From Streptomyces sp. CC208A (GTDB lineage: Bacteria; Actinomycetota; Actinomycetes; Streptomycetales; Streptomycetaceae), in assembly GCF_030010625.1 (NCBI RefSeq), contig NZ_JASCXN010000004.1:1-64000 (forward strand): a DNA stretch of 64,000 nucleotides, read 5' to 3'. Made by a program: the position numbers and the translations under genes. Under the pieces are notes generated by a model. That model worked only from the letters and a program-made list of their open reading frames with translations, was not told where the DNA came from and ran no database searches. Of the stretch, positions 36,330 to 44,788 are shown piece by piece (the stretch's first letter is position 1; each line of letters begins with the position of its first letter).

Positions 36330-37559
36330 GTGCCCTACATTTCCCGCGTGGATCTCGCCTTGCTCAGAAGCACGTTCGCGGTCGTCGAGAGACGGGCCGA
36401 ACACGCCGTCACGTATTTCTACTCGCACCTCTTCTGGCGCAACCCCGGCGTGCGCGAGCTCTTCCCGGCCGACATGGCCCCGCAGCGCGACCGCCTGTTC
36501 GCCGCGCTCGCCCACGTGGTGACCGGTCTCGACGACCCCGGGCTCCCCGCGTACCTGGGGCGGCTCGGCCGCGACCACCGCAAGTTCCTCGCGACGCCCG
36601 CCCTGTACGCGGCGGTCGGCGAGAGCCTGCTCGCCGCGTTCGCGCACACGGCGGGCGCGGTGTGGACGGTCGAGGCGGAGAAGGCCTGGTCGGAGGCGTA
36701 CGGGGTGGTCGCGGAGCTGATGCTGCGGGGCGCGGAGGAGTCCGCGGCGGCCGGGGAGCCCGCCTGGTGGGACGCGGACGTCGTCGGGCACGAGCGGCAC
36801 GGCGGGGACCTGGCCGTCCTGACCCTCCGACCCCGGAGGCCGTACCCCTTCCTCCCCGGCCAGTACGCCGGTGTCAGCTCGCTCCGGGTGCCGCGGGTGT
36901 GGCGTACGTACTCGCTCGGCAACGCCCCGCGCGAGGACGGCACCCTGGACCTGCACGTGAGCCGGATCCGCGGCGGGGCGATGAGCACGGCCCTGGTGGA
37001 GGAGGTCCGGCCGGGCGAGACGCTGCGGCTGAGCGCGGCGGGAGGGGCGGCGACCTCGCACACGGCGCCGGGCGGGCTCCGTACGTACGTCTGCGCCGGT
37101 ACGGGCTGGGCGCCGGTCAAGGCCCTCCTGGAGGAGGCGGCCGCGTGCGACCCGGGGGCGGAGGGCCGGATCTTCATGGTGGCCCGCTCGCGGGAGTACC
37201 TGTACGGGCGGGAGGACCTGGACCGGCTGGCCGCGCGGCTCCCCGGCCTGAGCGTCACCCCCATCACCTCGGCCCCCCGCCACCCCCGCGACCAGGCGAC
37301 CGAACGCCTCCTCACCGCGCTGCGGTCCTGCGGCCGCTGGCCGGACCACGACGTCTACCTGGCGGGCCCACCCGGCTTCCTGACCGAGGTCACCGAGGTC
37401 CTGACCGAACTGGGCACGGACCCGTCCCGCCTCCACCACGACGCCCTCCCCCCGGCCGGCCGCTTCGCCGCCCGCCCGTCCTCCCGCGCCGAATGGCTCC
37501 TGCACCGCCCCGCGGTCCACTGGCACGACCCGGCGGCGAGGGCGCCGCGCGAGGACTAG
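36330..37559 (+). CDS. Flavohaemoprotein (globin plus FAD/NAD(P)H reductase)
   Basis: 409 residues. The globin domain (about 1-140) has the B10 Tyr in TYFYSHLF, CD1 Phe in ELFP, E7-type Gln in APQRDRLF and the proximal His in RDHRKFLATPALYAAVG. The reductase has the FAD motif RTYSLGN, the NAD(P)H motif GTGWAPVKALL and AGPPGFL. Family members are nitric oxide dioxygenases or NAD(P)H-dependent haem reductases. A proline/Arg-rich tail of about 30 residues after HDALPPAGRF is unusual. No ribosome-binding site is visible for the GTG at 36330. A GTG at 36348 sits correctly behind TACATT (36336-36341) for a leaderless transcript. The stop overlaps a convergent gene. Confidence 0.88.
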   Translation: MPYISRVDLALLRSTFAVVERRAEHAVTYFYSHLFWRNPGVRELFPADMAPQRDRLFAALAHVVTGLDDPGLPAYLGRLGRDHRKFLATPALYAAVGESLLAAFAHTAGAVWTVEAEKAWSEAYGVVAELMLRGAEESAAAGEPAWWDADVVGHERHGGDLAVLTLRPRRPYPFLPGQYAGVSSLRVPRVWRTYSLGNAPREDGTLDLHVSRIRGGAMSTALVEEVRPGETLRLSAAGGAATSHTAPGGLRTYVCAGTGWAPVKALLEEAAACDPGAEGRIFMVARSREYLYGREDLDRLAARLPGLSVTPITSAPRHPRDQATERLLTALRSCGRWPDHDVYLAGPPGFLTEVTEVLTELGTDPSRLHHDALPPAGRFAARPSSRAEWLLHRPAVHWHDPAARAPRED

Positions 37560-37764
37560 GCTCCGCGTCTCTCCCGGCGCCGCCGGAGCGCGTCCCGCAG
37601 GAGCACCCCCACGGTGGCGACGGCCAGAGCGCCGGAGACCCCCGCTGCCAGGGGGCGTACCCACTGCTCGCCGCCGTCCAGACGAAGGAGATCAGGGGGA
37701 GTGCCAGCCAGCCGGCCCCCAAGTCGCGCTCCCGCCAGGCCCCGTCCTCCCCCGTCCCGCTCAC
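37556..37764 (-). pseudogene. Frameshifted small two-TM membrane protein coupled to mazG
   Basis: The GTG at 37764 overlaps the mazG stop (GTGA), a typical coupling. It opens a frame that reads MSGTGEDGAWRERDLGAG then a hydrophobic segment ALPLISFVW, and then turns into non-coding-like sequence. In the next frame the reading resumes as LDGGEQWVRPLAAGVSGALA, VATVGVLLRDAL and a basic tail RRRRERRGA, ending at 37556. A single missing base near 37680 (GTCTGG where GTCCTGG would join the frames) explains both halves. It is either a true frameshift mutation or a sequencing error. The intact product would be about 70 residues with two TMs. Confidence 0.65.
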
Positions 37765-38720
37765 AGCCCCTCCGCCGCCCGGATCGCGTCCCGGTACGCG
37801 CGGGCCGCCGCGCGGAGGGCCGCCTCCGGGTCGACGCCCTCGGACTCGGCGCGGGCCGCGAGGGCCAGCAGGTCGTAGCCGATGCCGTGGCCCTTCGGGA
37901 GGGGCACGTCGAGGCCCGCCGTGCGGACGCGGCTCGCGAGCTTCGCGGCGAGCGCGAGGCCCGGCTGCCCGACCGGCACGCCGTCGGTCACGGACTCCCG
38001 CCCCTTCTCGACGGCCTTGGCGCGCAGCCAGTGGGCGCGGACGTCCTCGGGGGTCTCGGCGGTCTCGTCGCCGAAGATGTGCGGGTGGCGCTGGATCAGC
38101 TTCTCGACGAGGGTGCCGGCCACGTCGTCGACGGAGAACGGCTCCTCGGCGTCCTCCTCGGCGATCCGCGCGTGGAAGACGACCTGGAGGAGGACGTCCC
38201 CCAGCTCCTCACGCAGCTCGTGCCGGTCGCCGGCCTCGATCGCCTCGACGAGCTCGTACGCCTCCTCGATGGCGTACTTGGCGAGCCCCTGGTGCGTCTG
38301 GAGCGAGGACCAGGGGCACTGGCGCCGGATGACGTCCATGACCTGGACGAGGTCGAGGAGCCGGGCGCCGGGGAGGTCGTACGAGCCGGGCAGCAGCTCC
38401 AGGTCGGGCATGGCGGTGCGGCCGGACCCGGCGAGCCGCGCGAGCCCGTCGGTGAGGGCGCGGTCGCCCTCGCCGGAGGGCAGGACGAGCACGGTACGGC
38501 CTCCGGCGCAGGCGGCGACCAGCTCCTCCGCGGCGGGCCGGGCGTGCTCGACGGCGACGCCCGCCTCCCGCAGGTACGGCAGCTGGGGGTGGTGCTCGTC
38601 CGGGCAGAGGACCCGGTCGGCGCTCCGCAGCGCCTGCCAGGCGGGCCAGGACAGCAGCCCGGGCGCCACCCGGTGGCTGGCGGTGAGCAGAACGACGCGG
38701 CCGGGATTCTCGGAAGTCAC
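37761..38720 (-). CDS. mazG: Nucleoside triphosphate pyrophosphohydrolase MazG
   Basis: 319 residues. Hydrolyses (d)NTPs to NMP and pyrophosphate, cleaning the nucleotide pool and affecting ppGpp levels. Residues about 130-310 are the MazG domain: CPWSSLQTHQGLAKYAIEE, the metal-binding EEAYELVEAI and ELREELGDVLLQVVFHARIAEE. The first 120 residues resemble a remnant tetrapyrrole-methylase-like fold (VVLLTASHRVAPGLL), as in YabN-type fusions. The GTG start at 38720 directly follows GGAGG. A frameshifted small membrane gene is coupled at its end. Confidence 0.9.
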   Translation of the reverse strand: MTSENPGRVVLLTASHRVAPGLLSWPAWQALRSADRVLCPDEHHPQLPYLREAGVAVEHARPAAEELVAACAGGRTVLVLPSGEGDRALTDGLARLAGSGRTAMPDLELLPGSYDLPGARLLDLVQVMDVIRRQCPWSSLQTHQGLAKYAIEEAYELVEAIEAGDRHELREELGDVLLQVVFHARIAEEDAEEPFSVDDVAGTLVEKLIQRHPHIFGDETAETPEDVRAHWLRAKAVEKGRESVTDGVPVGQPGLALAAKLASRVRTAGLDVPLPKGHGIGYDLLALAARAESEGVDPEAALRAAARAYRDAIRAAEGL

Positions 38721-38807
38721 CCTCCGAACCTACCTCGGGCGCGGGCACGGGCCGGGGGCGGTTCGCACGCCCCCTCCGGCCTGGGCGCCCCGGCCCTGCG
38801 CGCGGCC

Positions 38808-39497
38808 TCAGCCCGGAAGCTGTTCCGCCCCCTGGTCCTGGGTGACCCGCAGCAACCAGGGCGTCGTCCCGGTGCCCGCGTCGAGCTGGACCTTGGCGTC
38901 GTCCCAGGCGCCGTAGCGGGGGTTCACGTCGATGTCGAGGGACTTCGACGCGGCGGCGAAGAGTTCCTGGAGCTTCTGCTGGCCCTCGGGGGTCTCGGTG
39001 ATGCCCAGCTTATCGATGATCTTCGTCATGAGGACGTTGCGGCGGACGACGTCGTCGATCTGGCCGGGGGCGACGCCCTGCTGCTGGAGGAGGACGGCCT
39101 CCAGGCGCTCCTCGCCGCCGTTCTCGCGGACGAAGGCCGCGCGGGTCTCCTGGAGCTCGGCGCGGCTCGCGGTGACGCCCTGCTCGTCGGCGACCTTCGC
39201 GAGGATCCGGTCGAAGATCATGCCGTTGAGCTTCTGCCGGCCGAGATCGCCGGTCGCGGCGATCATCTGGGCGGACTGCGGGGACGTGGCCTGCGCGTCC
39301 CGGGCCGCCTTGACCTGGGCCTGGAGGCTGGAGACGTCGATCCGCTCGCCTCCGACGACGGCCGCGGCCCCTGGGTGGGCCTCGCCGCCGCACGCGGTGA
39401 GCAGGGGGGCCGCGGCGAGGAGCGCGGCGGAGAGCGCAAGCGCGGTGCGGCGGCGTGCGGGGCTGTCGTGGCGGCGGGCGCGGTCGCGGCGGTGCAA
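38808..39497 (-). CDS. SurA N-terminal domain lipoprotein
   Basis: 229 residues. The signal peptide ends in the lipobox LLTAC. The mature part starts with GGEAHPGAAAVVGGERIDVSSLQ, the usual SurA_N chaperone opening, and is helical throughout; there is no parvulin isomerase domain. It probably assists folding of exported proteins at the outer face of the membrane. The TTG at 39497 is chosen because GGGAGG lies five bases upstream (39503-39508) and the signal peptide then begins with a basic N-terminus. Longer frames give an unusually long pre-signal region. It is upstream of mazG and collinear. Confidence 0.85.
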   Translation of the reverse strand: MHRRDRARRHDSPARRRTALALSAALLAAAPLLTACGGEAHPGAAAVVGGERIDVSSLQAQVKAARDAQATSPQSAQMIAATGDLGRQKLNGMIFDRILAKVADEQGVTASRAELQETRAAFVRENGGEERLEAVLLQQQGVAPGQIDDVVRRNVLMTKIIDKLGITETPEGQQKLQELFAAASKSLDIDVNPRYGAWDDAKVQLDAGTGTTPWLLRVTQDQGAEQLPG

Positions 39498-39628
39498 AGG
39501 AGCCTCCCGGGCTGGTCGTGCGTCAGTTGGACGACCTTGCGGTGATCGATGGTAGGGAGTCGCCGGGTCCGTAGCCACCACTTCGCAGCGACAACTTGCC
39601 CGTCACCGCGTCACGGGGGCCACGGCGG

Positions 39629-40651
39629 TCACTTCCGGACGACCGTCTCCCACAACGACGCACCCGCCGCCCGGGTGTCGCCCCGGCCCCCTTCCGTCTC
39701 GCGGCCCCCTTCCGTCTCGCGGCCCGCGTGCGTCTCGGCCACCAGGTAGTGGGGCCTGCGCTTCACCTCGTAGTAGATGCGGCCCACGTATTCGCCGATC
39801 AGGCCCACCATGACCATCTGGACGCCGGCGAGGGCGGTGACGGCGACGAGCAGGGTCACGTAACCGGGCGTGTCGACGCCGTGGGCGAGCGCGTCGACGA
39901 CGATCCAGCCGGCGTACGCGAAGGCGACGGAGACGAGGAGGAGCCCGAGGTAGACGGCGGCGCGCAGCGGCTTGTTGTTGAAGGAGAGCAGCCCGTCGAG
40001 CCCGTAGTTGAGGAGCTTGCCGAAGGTCCACTTGGACCGGCCCTCCTCGCGCACCGCGTTCTCGTAGGCGAAGGTCGTGGTCCGGAACCCCACCCAGGAG
40101 AAGAGCCCCTTGGAGAAGCGGTTGTACTCCCCGAGGCCGAGGACCGCGTCGACCGTACGCCGGGACAGGAGCCGGAAGTCACCGACGCCGTCGACGAGTT
40201 CGACGTCGACGAGCCGGTTGATCGCCCGGTAGTAGAGGCGGGCGGTGAGCGTACGGGTCACCCGGTCGCCCTCGCGGGTGCGGCGGGCGACGACCTGGTC
40301 GTACCCCTCGGCGTGCAGCGCGACCATCCGGTGCACCAGCTCGGGCGGGTGCTGGAGGTCCGCGTCCATGATCACGACGGCGTCCCCGGCGGCGTGCCGC
40401 AGCCCGGCGAGCATCGCGGCCTCCTTGCCGAAGTTGCGGCTGAAGGAGACGAAGCGGACCCGGGCGGGGTCGGCCGCGGCGAGGTCCCGCAGGAGGGGGA
40501 GGGTCCGGTCGCGGCTTCCGTCGTCCACGTAGACGATCTCGAAGTCCCCTTCCAGGGAGCCGAGTTCCCGCGTCACGTGACGGTGGAAGCGGGTGAGGAC
40601 GTCCTCCTCGTTGAAACAGGGGACGACGAGAGAGAGCAGCACATCCGACAC
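39629..40651 (-). CDS. GT2 glycosyltransferase, DPM1/CsbB-like, with two C-terminal TM helices
   Basis: 340 residues. The GT-A catalytic domain (about 1-225) has VVPCFNEED, the DDGSRD nucleotide-sugar motif and the DxD-type DADLQHPPE. Two hydrophobic helices at about 232-252 and 262-287 are typical of polyprenyl-phosphate glycosyltransferases such as dolichol-phosphate-mannose synthase, GtrB, ArnC and Bacillus CsbB. It would load a sugar onto undecaprenyl phosphate. The GTG at 40651 gives VSDVLLSLVVP; a second GTG at 40642 is possible. It is divergent from a YfhO-like gene, the partner expected in a CsbB-type system. Confidence 0.9.
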   Translation of the reverse strand: MSDVLLSLVVPCFNEEDVLTRFHRHVTRELGSLEGDFEIVYVDDGSRDRTLPLLRDLAAADPARVRFVSFSRNFGKEAAMLAGLRHAAGDAVVIMDADLQHPPELVHRMVALHAEGYDQVVARRTREGDRVTRTLTARLYYRAINRLVDVELVDGVGDFRLLSRRTVDAVLGLGEYNRFSKGLFSWVGFRTTTFAYENAVREEGRSKWTFGKLLNYGLDGLLSFNNKPLRAAVYLGLLLVSVAFAYAGWIVVDALAHGVDTPGYVTLLVAVTALAGVQMVMVGLIGEYVGRIYYEVKRRPHYLVAETHAGRETEGGRETEGGRGDTRAAGASLWETVVRK

Positions 40652-40778
40652 CCAAGGGCGGCCCGGTGACCCGCCCGCCCCACGGGGGTGACGGGGAGGC
40701 GGCCATCGCGTGAACTGCCCCGCCGGACGCCCGTCGGACACCGGTTCTCCACGCCGGCGCTGCCATATTCGAATCGCC

Positions 40779-43214
40779 ATGCGACAGCTGATGCCAAGAC
40801 CCGCCACCCCGCCGCAGGAGACTCCGCAACAGGGGGCCCCGCCGCGCCAGGGCCCTCCTCGCCCCCGCAGGGCCACCGCCGCCGCCTCCGCCCTGGCCGC
40901 CCTGCTCACCCTCGCCGCCGTCGTCACCGGTGACGCGATCGCCCGGACCTTTCCCTTCGGCCCGCGCCACCGCTCGGTGAACGACCTGGCGAACCAGTTC
41001 GTCCCCTTCCACGCCCACCTGTGGGACCTGCTGCACGGCCGCGCCGACGGCAACCTCCTGCTGAACTGGCAGGCGGGCTGGGGCACGGCCTTCCTCCCCG
41101 ACTACGGCACCTACCTGTCGAGCCCCCTGGCCCCGCTGGTGGCCCTGGCCCCCCGCGCCGACATCGAGTACGCCGTCTACGCCCTCACCCTCCTGAAGAC
41201 GGCCCTGGCGGCGGCCGCGACCGCGTTCCTCCTCCGCCGCCTGTCGACCGCCCCGGCCTGGTGGTGGCCGGCGGTCCTGGGCGCGGCGTACGCCCTGTGC
41301 GGCTGGTCGCTGGTGGAGGCCACGTACAACCCGATGTGGCTGGACGGCCTGATCGCCTTCCCGCTCCTGTGCCTGGTCGCGGAGTGGTCCCGGGAGGGCG
41401 TCCGCCCGCTCCTCTCCGTCCTGACGGTGACGGTCTGCTGGACGGCGAACTTCTACACCGCCTATATGGCGACCCTGGGCGCGGCCCTCTTCCTCCTGGC
41501 CCGTCTGGCGACGACGGACCGCTTCCGTCCCGTGGTTCCGCTCCGGGCCGCCGCCACCACGCTCCTCGGCATCGGCCTGGCCGCGCCCCTCCTCGCCCCC
41601 GTCCTCCTGTCGACCCGGCAGGCGCACCCGGGCGTGGTACGGGACTTCGTGCCGGCGGACACGGCCGACGTACTGGCCCGGCTGCTGCCGGGAACGTACG
41701 GCTTCTCCACCCCGGCCGCCTTCATCGCCACACCGGTCCTGCTGCTCGCGGCGACGCTCGCCTTCCGGCGGGAGGTCCCGCGCCGGGAGCGGTGGGTGTG
41801 GCCCGGCCTCGTCCTGGGCGTGGCCGTCTCCCTCCAGTGGGGCCCGACGCACCTGGTGTGGCACCTCTTCGCCACGCCGAACGGCAGCCCGTACCGCCAG
41901 ACCTTCGTCCTGTGCGGCCTGCTGACGGTCGCCGCGTACGCCGCCCTCACCCACGGCCCGCCCACCCGGCGCCCCTTGGCGGCGGGCAGCGCGGTGGTCC
42001 TCGCGCTCACCGCCGCCGCCCTCCCGAGCGACCTGGCCACCCGCCCGGCACTCCTCCTGGCCGTCACCGGCCTCGCGGCGGTCACGGCCGCCCTCGCACT
42101 CCCCCGCCGAGGCCGGTACGCAGCCCTCACCGCGCTCCTCATCACAGGCACGCTCCTGGGCCAGGCCGCCGCGACGACGGCGTACGCGGACCGCGAACGC
42201 CTGGGGCACCTCGACGACTACCCGCCGTACGGACCGGGGCAGGAGCGCCGCGCGGCGACCCTGGCGGCGGCCGACGCCTGGCCCGCGTACCGCACGGACC
42301 CGGGCCTCCCCGGCGTCGCGGGCAACGACCCGCTCCTCCTGGGCGGCCAGGGCGCCGCGTACTACAGCAGCCACACCCCCGCCGTCCTCACCGAGCTCCT
42401 CACCGCCCTCGGCGGCGGCTGGACCTCCCGGGGCCGCAACCTCCAGACCCTCGACAACCCGGTGACGGACGCGTTGTTCGCGGTGGGCGCCCGCTGGCGA
42501 GCGGGAGAGCTGGTCCGCACGGACACGAGCCTCCCCCTGGTGACGGTACGACCTCCGGCCCCGACCCCGGCGCCGACCCTGGACCGGGACCCGTACCGCA
42601 ACCAGGAACTCCTCCTGGGCGCCGAGGTGTACACCCACCCAGCACCGGCCGCCCCCTGCCCCGTGGGCACGGAGGTCTTCCTCTGGGCCCCGGAGCGGAC
42701 GGGGGCGGCCCGCCTGGGCGCGGCCGCCCCCGTCCGCCTCCTCGGCGGAGGCCCGAAGCGCCGGGCGGCGATGGTGTCCCTGGGCTTCCAGAAAACCCCC
42801 GCCACGCGCGCGTACGCCCCTCCCGGCAAGGGCCCGGCGCAGATCGGCTGCCTGGACCACACCCGCCTGCGGGCGGCCGTGGAGACCCTGCGGAAGCAGG
42901 CCGCGGTCTCGGTGGACGTCCACGGCACGACCCTCACCGCCCGCCTCCCCGCCGGCACCGACGGCACGGCCGTGGTGGCCGCCCCGGCGATCCCCGGCTG
43001 GACCTGCCAGGGCCGGGAGCCGGAGTCGTACGCGGGCCTGCTCGCCGTCCGCCCGGCCGGAGCGACCACCGTCAGCTGCACCTTCCGCCCACCGGGCCTG
43101 ACGGCCGGCCTGGCGGCGGGGGCGGCGGCGCTGGTGGTCCTGGTCCTGTGGTTGCTGTGGGTGCGGGTGCGGGCCGACGGCGGGCGGGGAGGCACCCGCG
43201 AGATGACAGGATGA
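40779..43214 (+). CDS. YfhO-family multi-pass membrane protein
   Basis: 811 residues. After a proline-rich N-terminus there are about 12 transmembrane helices between residues 35 and 480, then a large extracytoplasmic domain and a final TM near 780-800. The pattern DLANQFVPFHAHLWDLLHG, LLNWQAGWGT, YNPMWLDGL and the later LDNPVTDALFAVGARW is that of the YfhO (GT-C-like) family. In Bacillus, YfhO works with the glycosyltransferase CsbB to decorate teichoic acid. A GT2 of that type is divergent here. The ATG at 40779 is preferred; an ATG at 40791 is also in frame and no clear ribosome-binding site is seen. Confidence 0.88.
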   Translation: MRQLMPRPATPPQETPQQGAPPRQGPPRPRRATAAASALAALLTLAAVVTGDAIARTFPFGPRHRSVNDLANQFVPFHAHLWDLLHGRADGNLLLNWQAGWGTAFLPDYGTYLSSPLAPLVALAPRADIEYAVYALTLLKTALAAAATAFLLRRLSTAPAWWWPAVLGAAYALCGWSLVEATYNPMWLDGLIAFPLLCLVAEWSREGVRPLLSVLTVTVCWTANFYTAYMATLGAALFLLARLATTDRFRPVVPLRAAATTLLGIGLAAPLLAPVLLSTRQAHPGVVRDFVPADTADVLARLLPGTYGFSTPAAFIATPVLLLAATLAFRREVPRRERWVWPGLVLGVAVSLQWGPTHLVWHLFATPNGSPYRQTFVLCGLLTVAAYAALTHGPPTRRPLAAGSAVVLALTAAALPSDLATRPALLLAVTGLAAVTAALALPRRGRYAALTALLITGTLLGQAAATTAYADRERLGHLDDYPPYGPGQERRAATLAAADAWPAYRTDPGLPGVAGNDPLLLGGQGAAYYSSHTPAVLTELLTALGGGWTSRGRNLQTLDNPVTDALFAVGARWRAGELVRTDTSLPLVTVRPPAPTPAPTLDRDPYRNQELLLGAEVYTHPAPAAPCPVGTEVFLWAPERTGAARLGAAAPVRLLGGGPKRRAAMVSLGFQKTPATRAYAPPGKGPAQIGCLDHTRLRAAVETLRKQAAVSVDVHGTTLTARLPAGTDGTAVVAAPAIPGWTCQGREPESYAGLLAVRPAGATTVSCTFRPPGLTAGLAAGAAALVVLVLWLLWVRVRADGGRGGTREMTG

Positions 43215-43250
43215 CCGGCGAGGCGGAGGCCCGCCCGGTCTCCGTCCGTA

Positions 43251-43312
43251 TCCGATATCCAATATCCGGATCCAATATCCGATATCGGATATCCGACATC
43301 CGATATCGGCCG
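43251..43312. repeat. Cluster of GATATC-centred palindromic repeats
   Basis: The 62 bases before the small membrane gene consist of overlapping copies of TCCGATATC, TCCAATATC and their inverses. They include the perfect 18-bp palindrome ATATCCGATATCGGATAT at 43275-43292. It is far more AT-rich than its surroundings. An operator array or a structured leader is possible. Confidence 0.75.
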
Positions 43313-43328
43313 GCTTCGGAGGGGGCGC

Positions 43329-43619
43329 ATGATCCTGATCGCGATGATGCTGGTGGGGGGCGGGGTCACCCTGGCCGGGCTCGCGCTGCTGGCCGACTGG
43401 CGCGGCGTCACCTGGCGGATCGTGGACACGTATCTCAACCCCGCGTTCGCCGAACCGTCCCTCCTGCGGGTCTTCGGCCGGCTGGGCCTGGGGAACCCCG
43501 CTATGGACGCCTACCGCCGCAGGCCGGAAGCCCGCGCATACATACGCGTCTGGGGCGGGGTGATCACCCTCTTCGGGCTCGGCTTCCTGACCGTGTGCAC
43601 CACGCTCCTCCTCACCTAG
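43329..43619 (+). CDS. Small two-TM membrane protein
   Basis: 96 residues with TM segments at about 2-22 and 74-95. A basic loop sits between them (LNPAFAEPSLLRVFGRLG, then DAYRRRPEARAYIRVWGG). GGAGGGGG at 43317-43324 is a strong ribosome-binding site for the ATG. The family is unknown to me; the hairpin topology with a conserved-looking cytoplasmic loop resembles small streptomycete DUF proteins. A cluster of GATATC palindromes lies immediately upstream. The stop overlaps the end of the convergent gene by eight bases. Confidence 0.75.
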   Translation: MILIAMMLVGGGVTLAGLALLADWRGVTWRIVDTYLNPAFAEPSLLRVFGRLGLGNPAMDAYRRRPEARAYIRVWGGVITLFGLGFLTVCTTLLLT

Positions 43620-44202
43620 GAGGCGCCTCCTCCAGGCGGTCGAAGAGCCGGACCTCGGGGGCGAAAGCCCGGACCGCCGCCTTCAGCCGGACGGAGTCCA
43701 CGGGCCACAGGGTGGTCACGCGGCTGGACAGGACGGTGCCGCGGAACGCCTCCACGAACTCGGCGGGAACATGCGTGGCCAGGTACGCGTCGATCTGCCG
43801 GAGCACGGGCACGTCCGACGGAGGAACGGGCGGGGGCTCGGATCCCGTCCTGTGCCGCACCCCGAGGTACGGCGTCTTCAGCACGCGGTGCGACCGCTCC
43901 GTCCACAGCTCGACGGACGCGACCTCCGCCCAGGCCAGGTACTCGGTCCGGCCGCCGAAAGGCATGCCGCCCAGCGTCACGCCTTCCGGGCCGACGCGGA
44001 GAGCCGCCCGCCGCGAGCAGGCCGGCACGGCGATCGCCAGGAAGCACACCGCCCCCATGACACCGAGCACGGCGGCGGCCCAGCCCGGAGGCCCCGGGAC
44101 GAAGGCGAGCCCGAGGAGGAGCAGGGACAGCAGCGCCCCTCTCACCGCCGGGGCACTCCAGCCGTGCCGGACCTCATAGGCGCCGCCGGAGACGCCGCTC
44201 AC
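43612..44202 (-). CDS. Membrane protein with two N-terminal TMs and PH-like soluble domain
   Basis: 196 residues. Two hydrophobic segments (about 18-36 and 41-60) precede a domain of about 130 residues whose opening, RRAALRVGPEGVTLGG then WAEVASVELWT, resembles the bacterial PH-like domains. That similarity is a pattern impression, not a firm assignment. The GTG at 44202 overlaps the TGA of the lipoprotein gene upstream (GTGA), so the two are coupled; the open frame upstream of it is inside that gene. Function unknown. Confidence 0.75.
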   Translation of the reverse strand: MSGVSGGAYEVRHGWSAPAVRGALLSLLLLGLAFVPGPPGWAAAVLGVMGAVCFLAIAVPACSRRAALRVGPEGVTLGGMPFGGRTEYLAWAEVASVELWTERSHRVLKTPYLGVRHRTGSEPPPVPPSDVPVLRQIDAYLATHVPAEFVEAFRGTVLSSRVTTLWPVDSVRLKAAVRAFAPEVRLFDRLEEAPPR

Positions 44203-44708
44203 CTGGTGGCTTGGGAGTCGTTGGCGGAGAAGACCTGCCCGGTGGCACACGGATGGTCGGCGAACCCTCCCGCGAACCCGCCGCCCAGGCCCACCGTGTC
44301 GCCCTCCCGGCCGAGGAGTCTGCCGTCGGCGTCGTACACGGCCGCCTTGCCGTTCTCCTCACGGGTCGACCAGCCGTGCCCCCAAGCGATCGGCACCAGC
44401 TCCCCGCTCTGGGCGGTCCTCACTGCTACGCACTCGCCCTCGGTGACCACGAGGGTCCCGGAAAGGTGGGCGTAGAGCCCGGGGAAGGGGTCGTCGGCCC
44501 CTCGGGTCATCATCACGGCGGGAGCCGCGTCGACCGCCTTCTCGGCACTCGCAGGCTTCACCGCCACGGGGGCGGCCTCCTCGCCCTTCGGCCCCTCGGC
44601 CCCCGCGCAGGCGGCAGTCGCCGTGGCGAGGAGCAGACAGCCTGCGAGCGCGACCGCGCCCCGCCGACCTCGCGCCGAACTCAGCTCCCGCTCAAGCTTC
44701 TTGGACAT
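44199..44708 (-). CDS. Lipoprotein of unknown function
   Basis: 169 residues. A basic N-terminus, hydrophobic core and lipobox TAAC (Cys34) give a membrane-anchored protein. The mature part begins with a Lys/Ala/Glu-rich spacer and contains a compact domain (GTLVVTEGECVAVRTAQSG, then AVYDADGRLLGREGDTVGLGGG and DHPCATGQVF). The latter has two Cys that may pair. This small beta-rich domain is common in streptomycete lipoproteins of unknown role. It is followed by the coupled membrane gene, so the two products may act together at the membrane. Confidence 0.8.
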   Translation of the reverse strand: MSKKLERELSSARGRRGAVALAGCLLLATATAACAGAEGPKGEEAAPVAVKPASAEKAVDAAPAVMMTRGADDPFPGLYAHLSGTLVVTEGECVAVRTAQSGELVPIAWGHGWSTREENGKAAVYDADGRLLGREGDTVGLGGGFAGGFADHPCATGQVFSANDSQATR

Positions 44709-44788
44709 CGCGCCTCACTCCCCCACATGATGTGACCGCCCCGAACACTACGCGCGGAGGACGACGGCGCCCAGGCCCGGATTCCCCG

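Noticed and set aside
40179..43262. Open frame of over 1000 codons on the minus strand, antisense to the YfhO-like gene
   Set aside because: Arg/Gly-rich translation without motifs; the plus-strand frame has coherent TM helices and family motifs.
43251..43312. CRISPR-like repeat array
   Set aside because: The units overlap and are palindromic, with no unique spacers and no cas genes nearby.
41021..44179. Open frame of over 1000 codons on the plus strand in a second frame of the YfhO-like gene
   Set aside because: Pro/Arg-rich noise that crosses several gene boundaries and the palindrome cluster.
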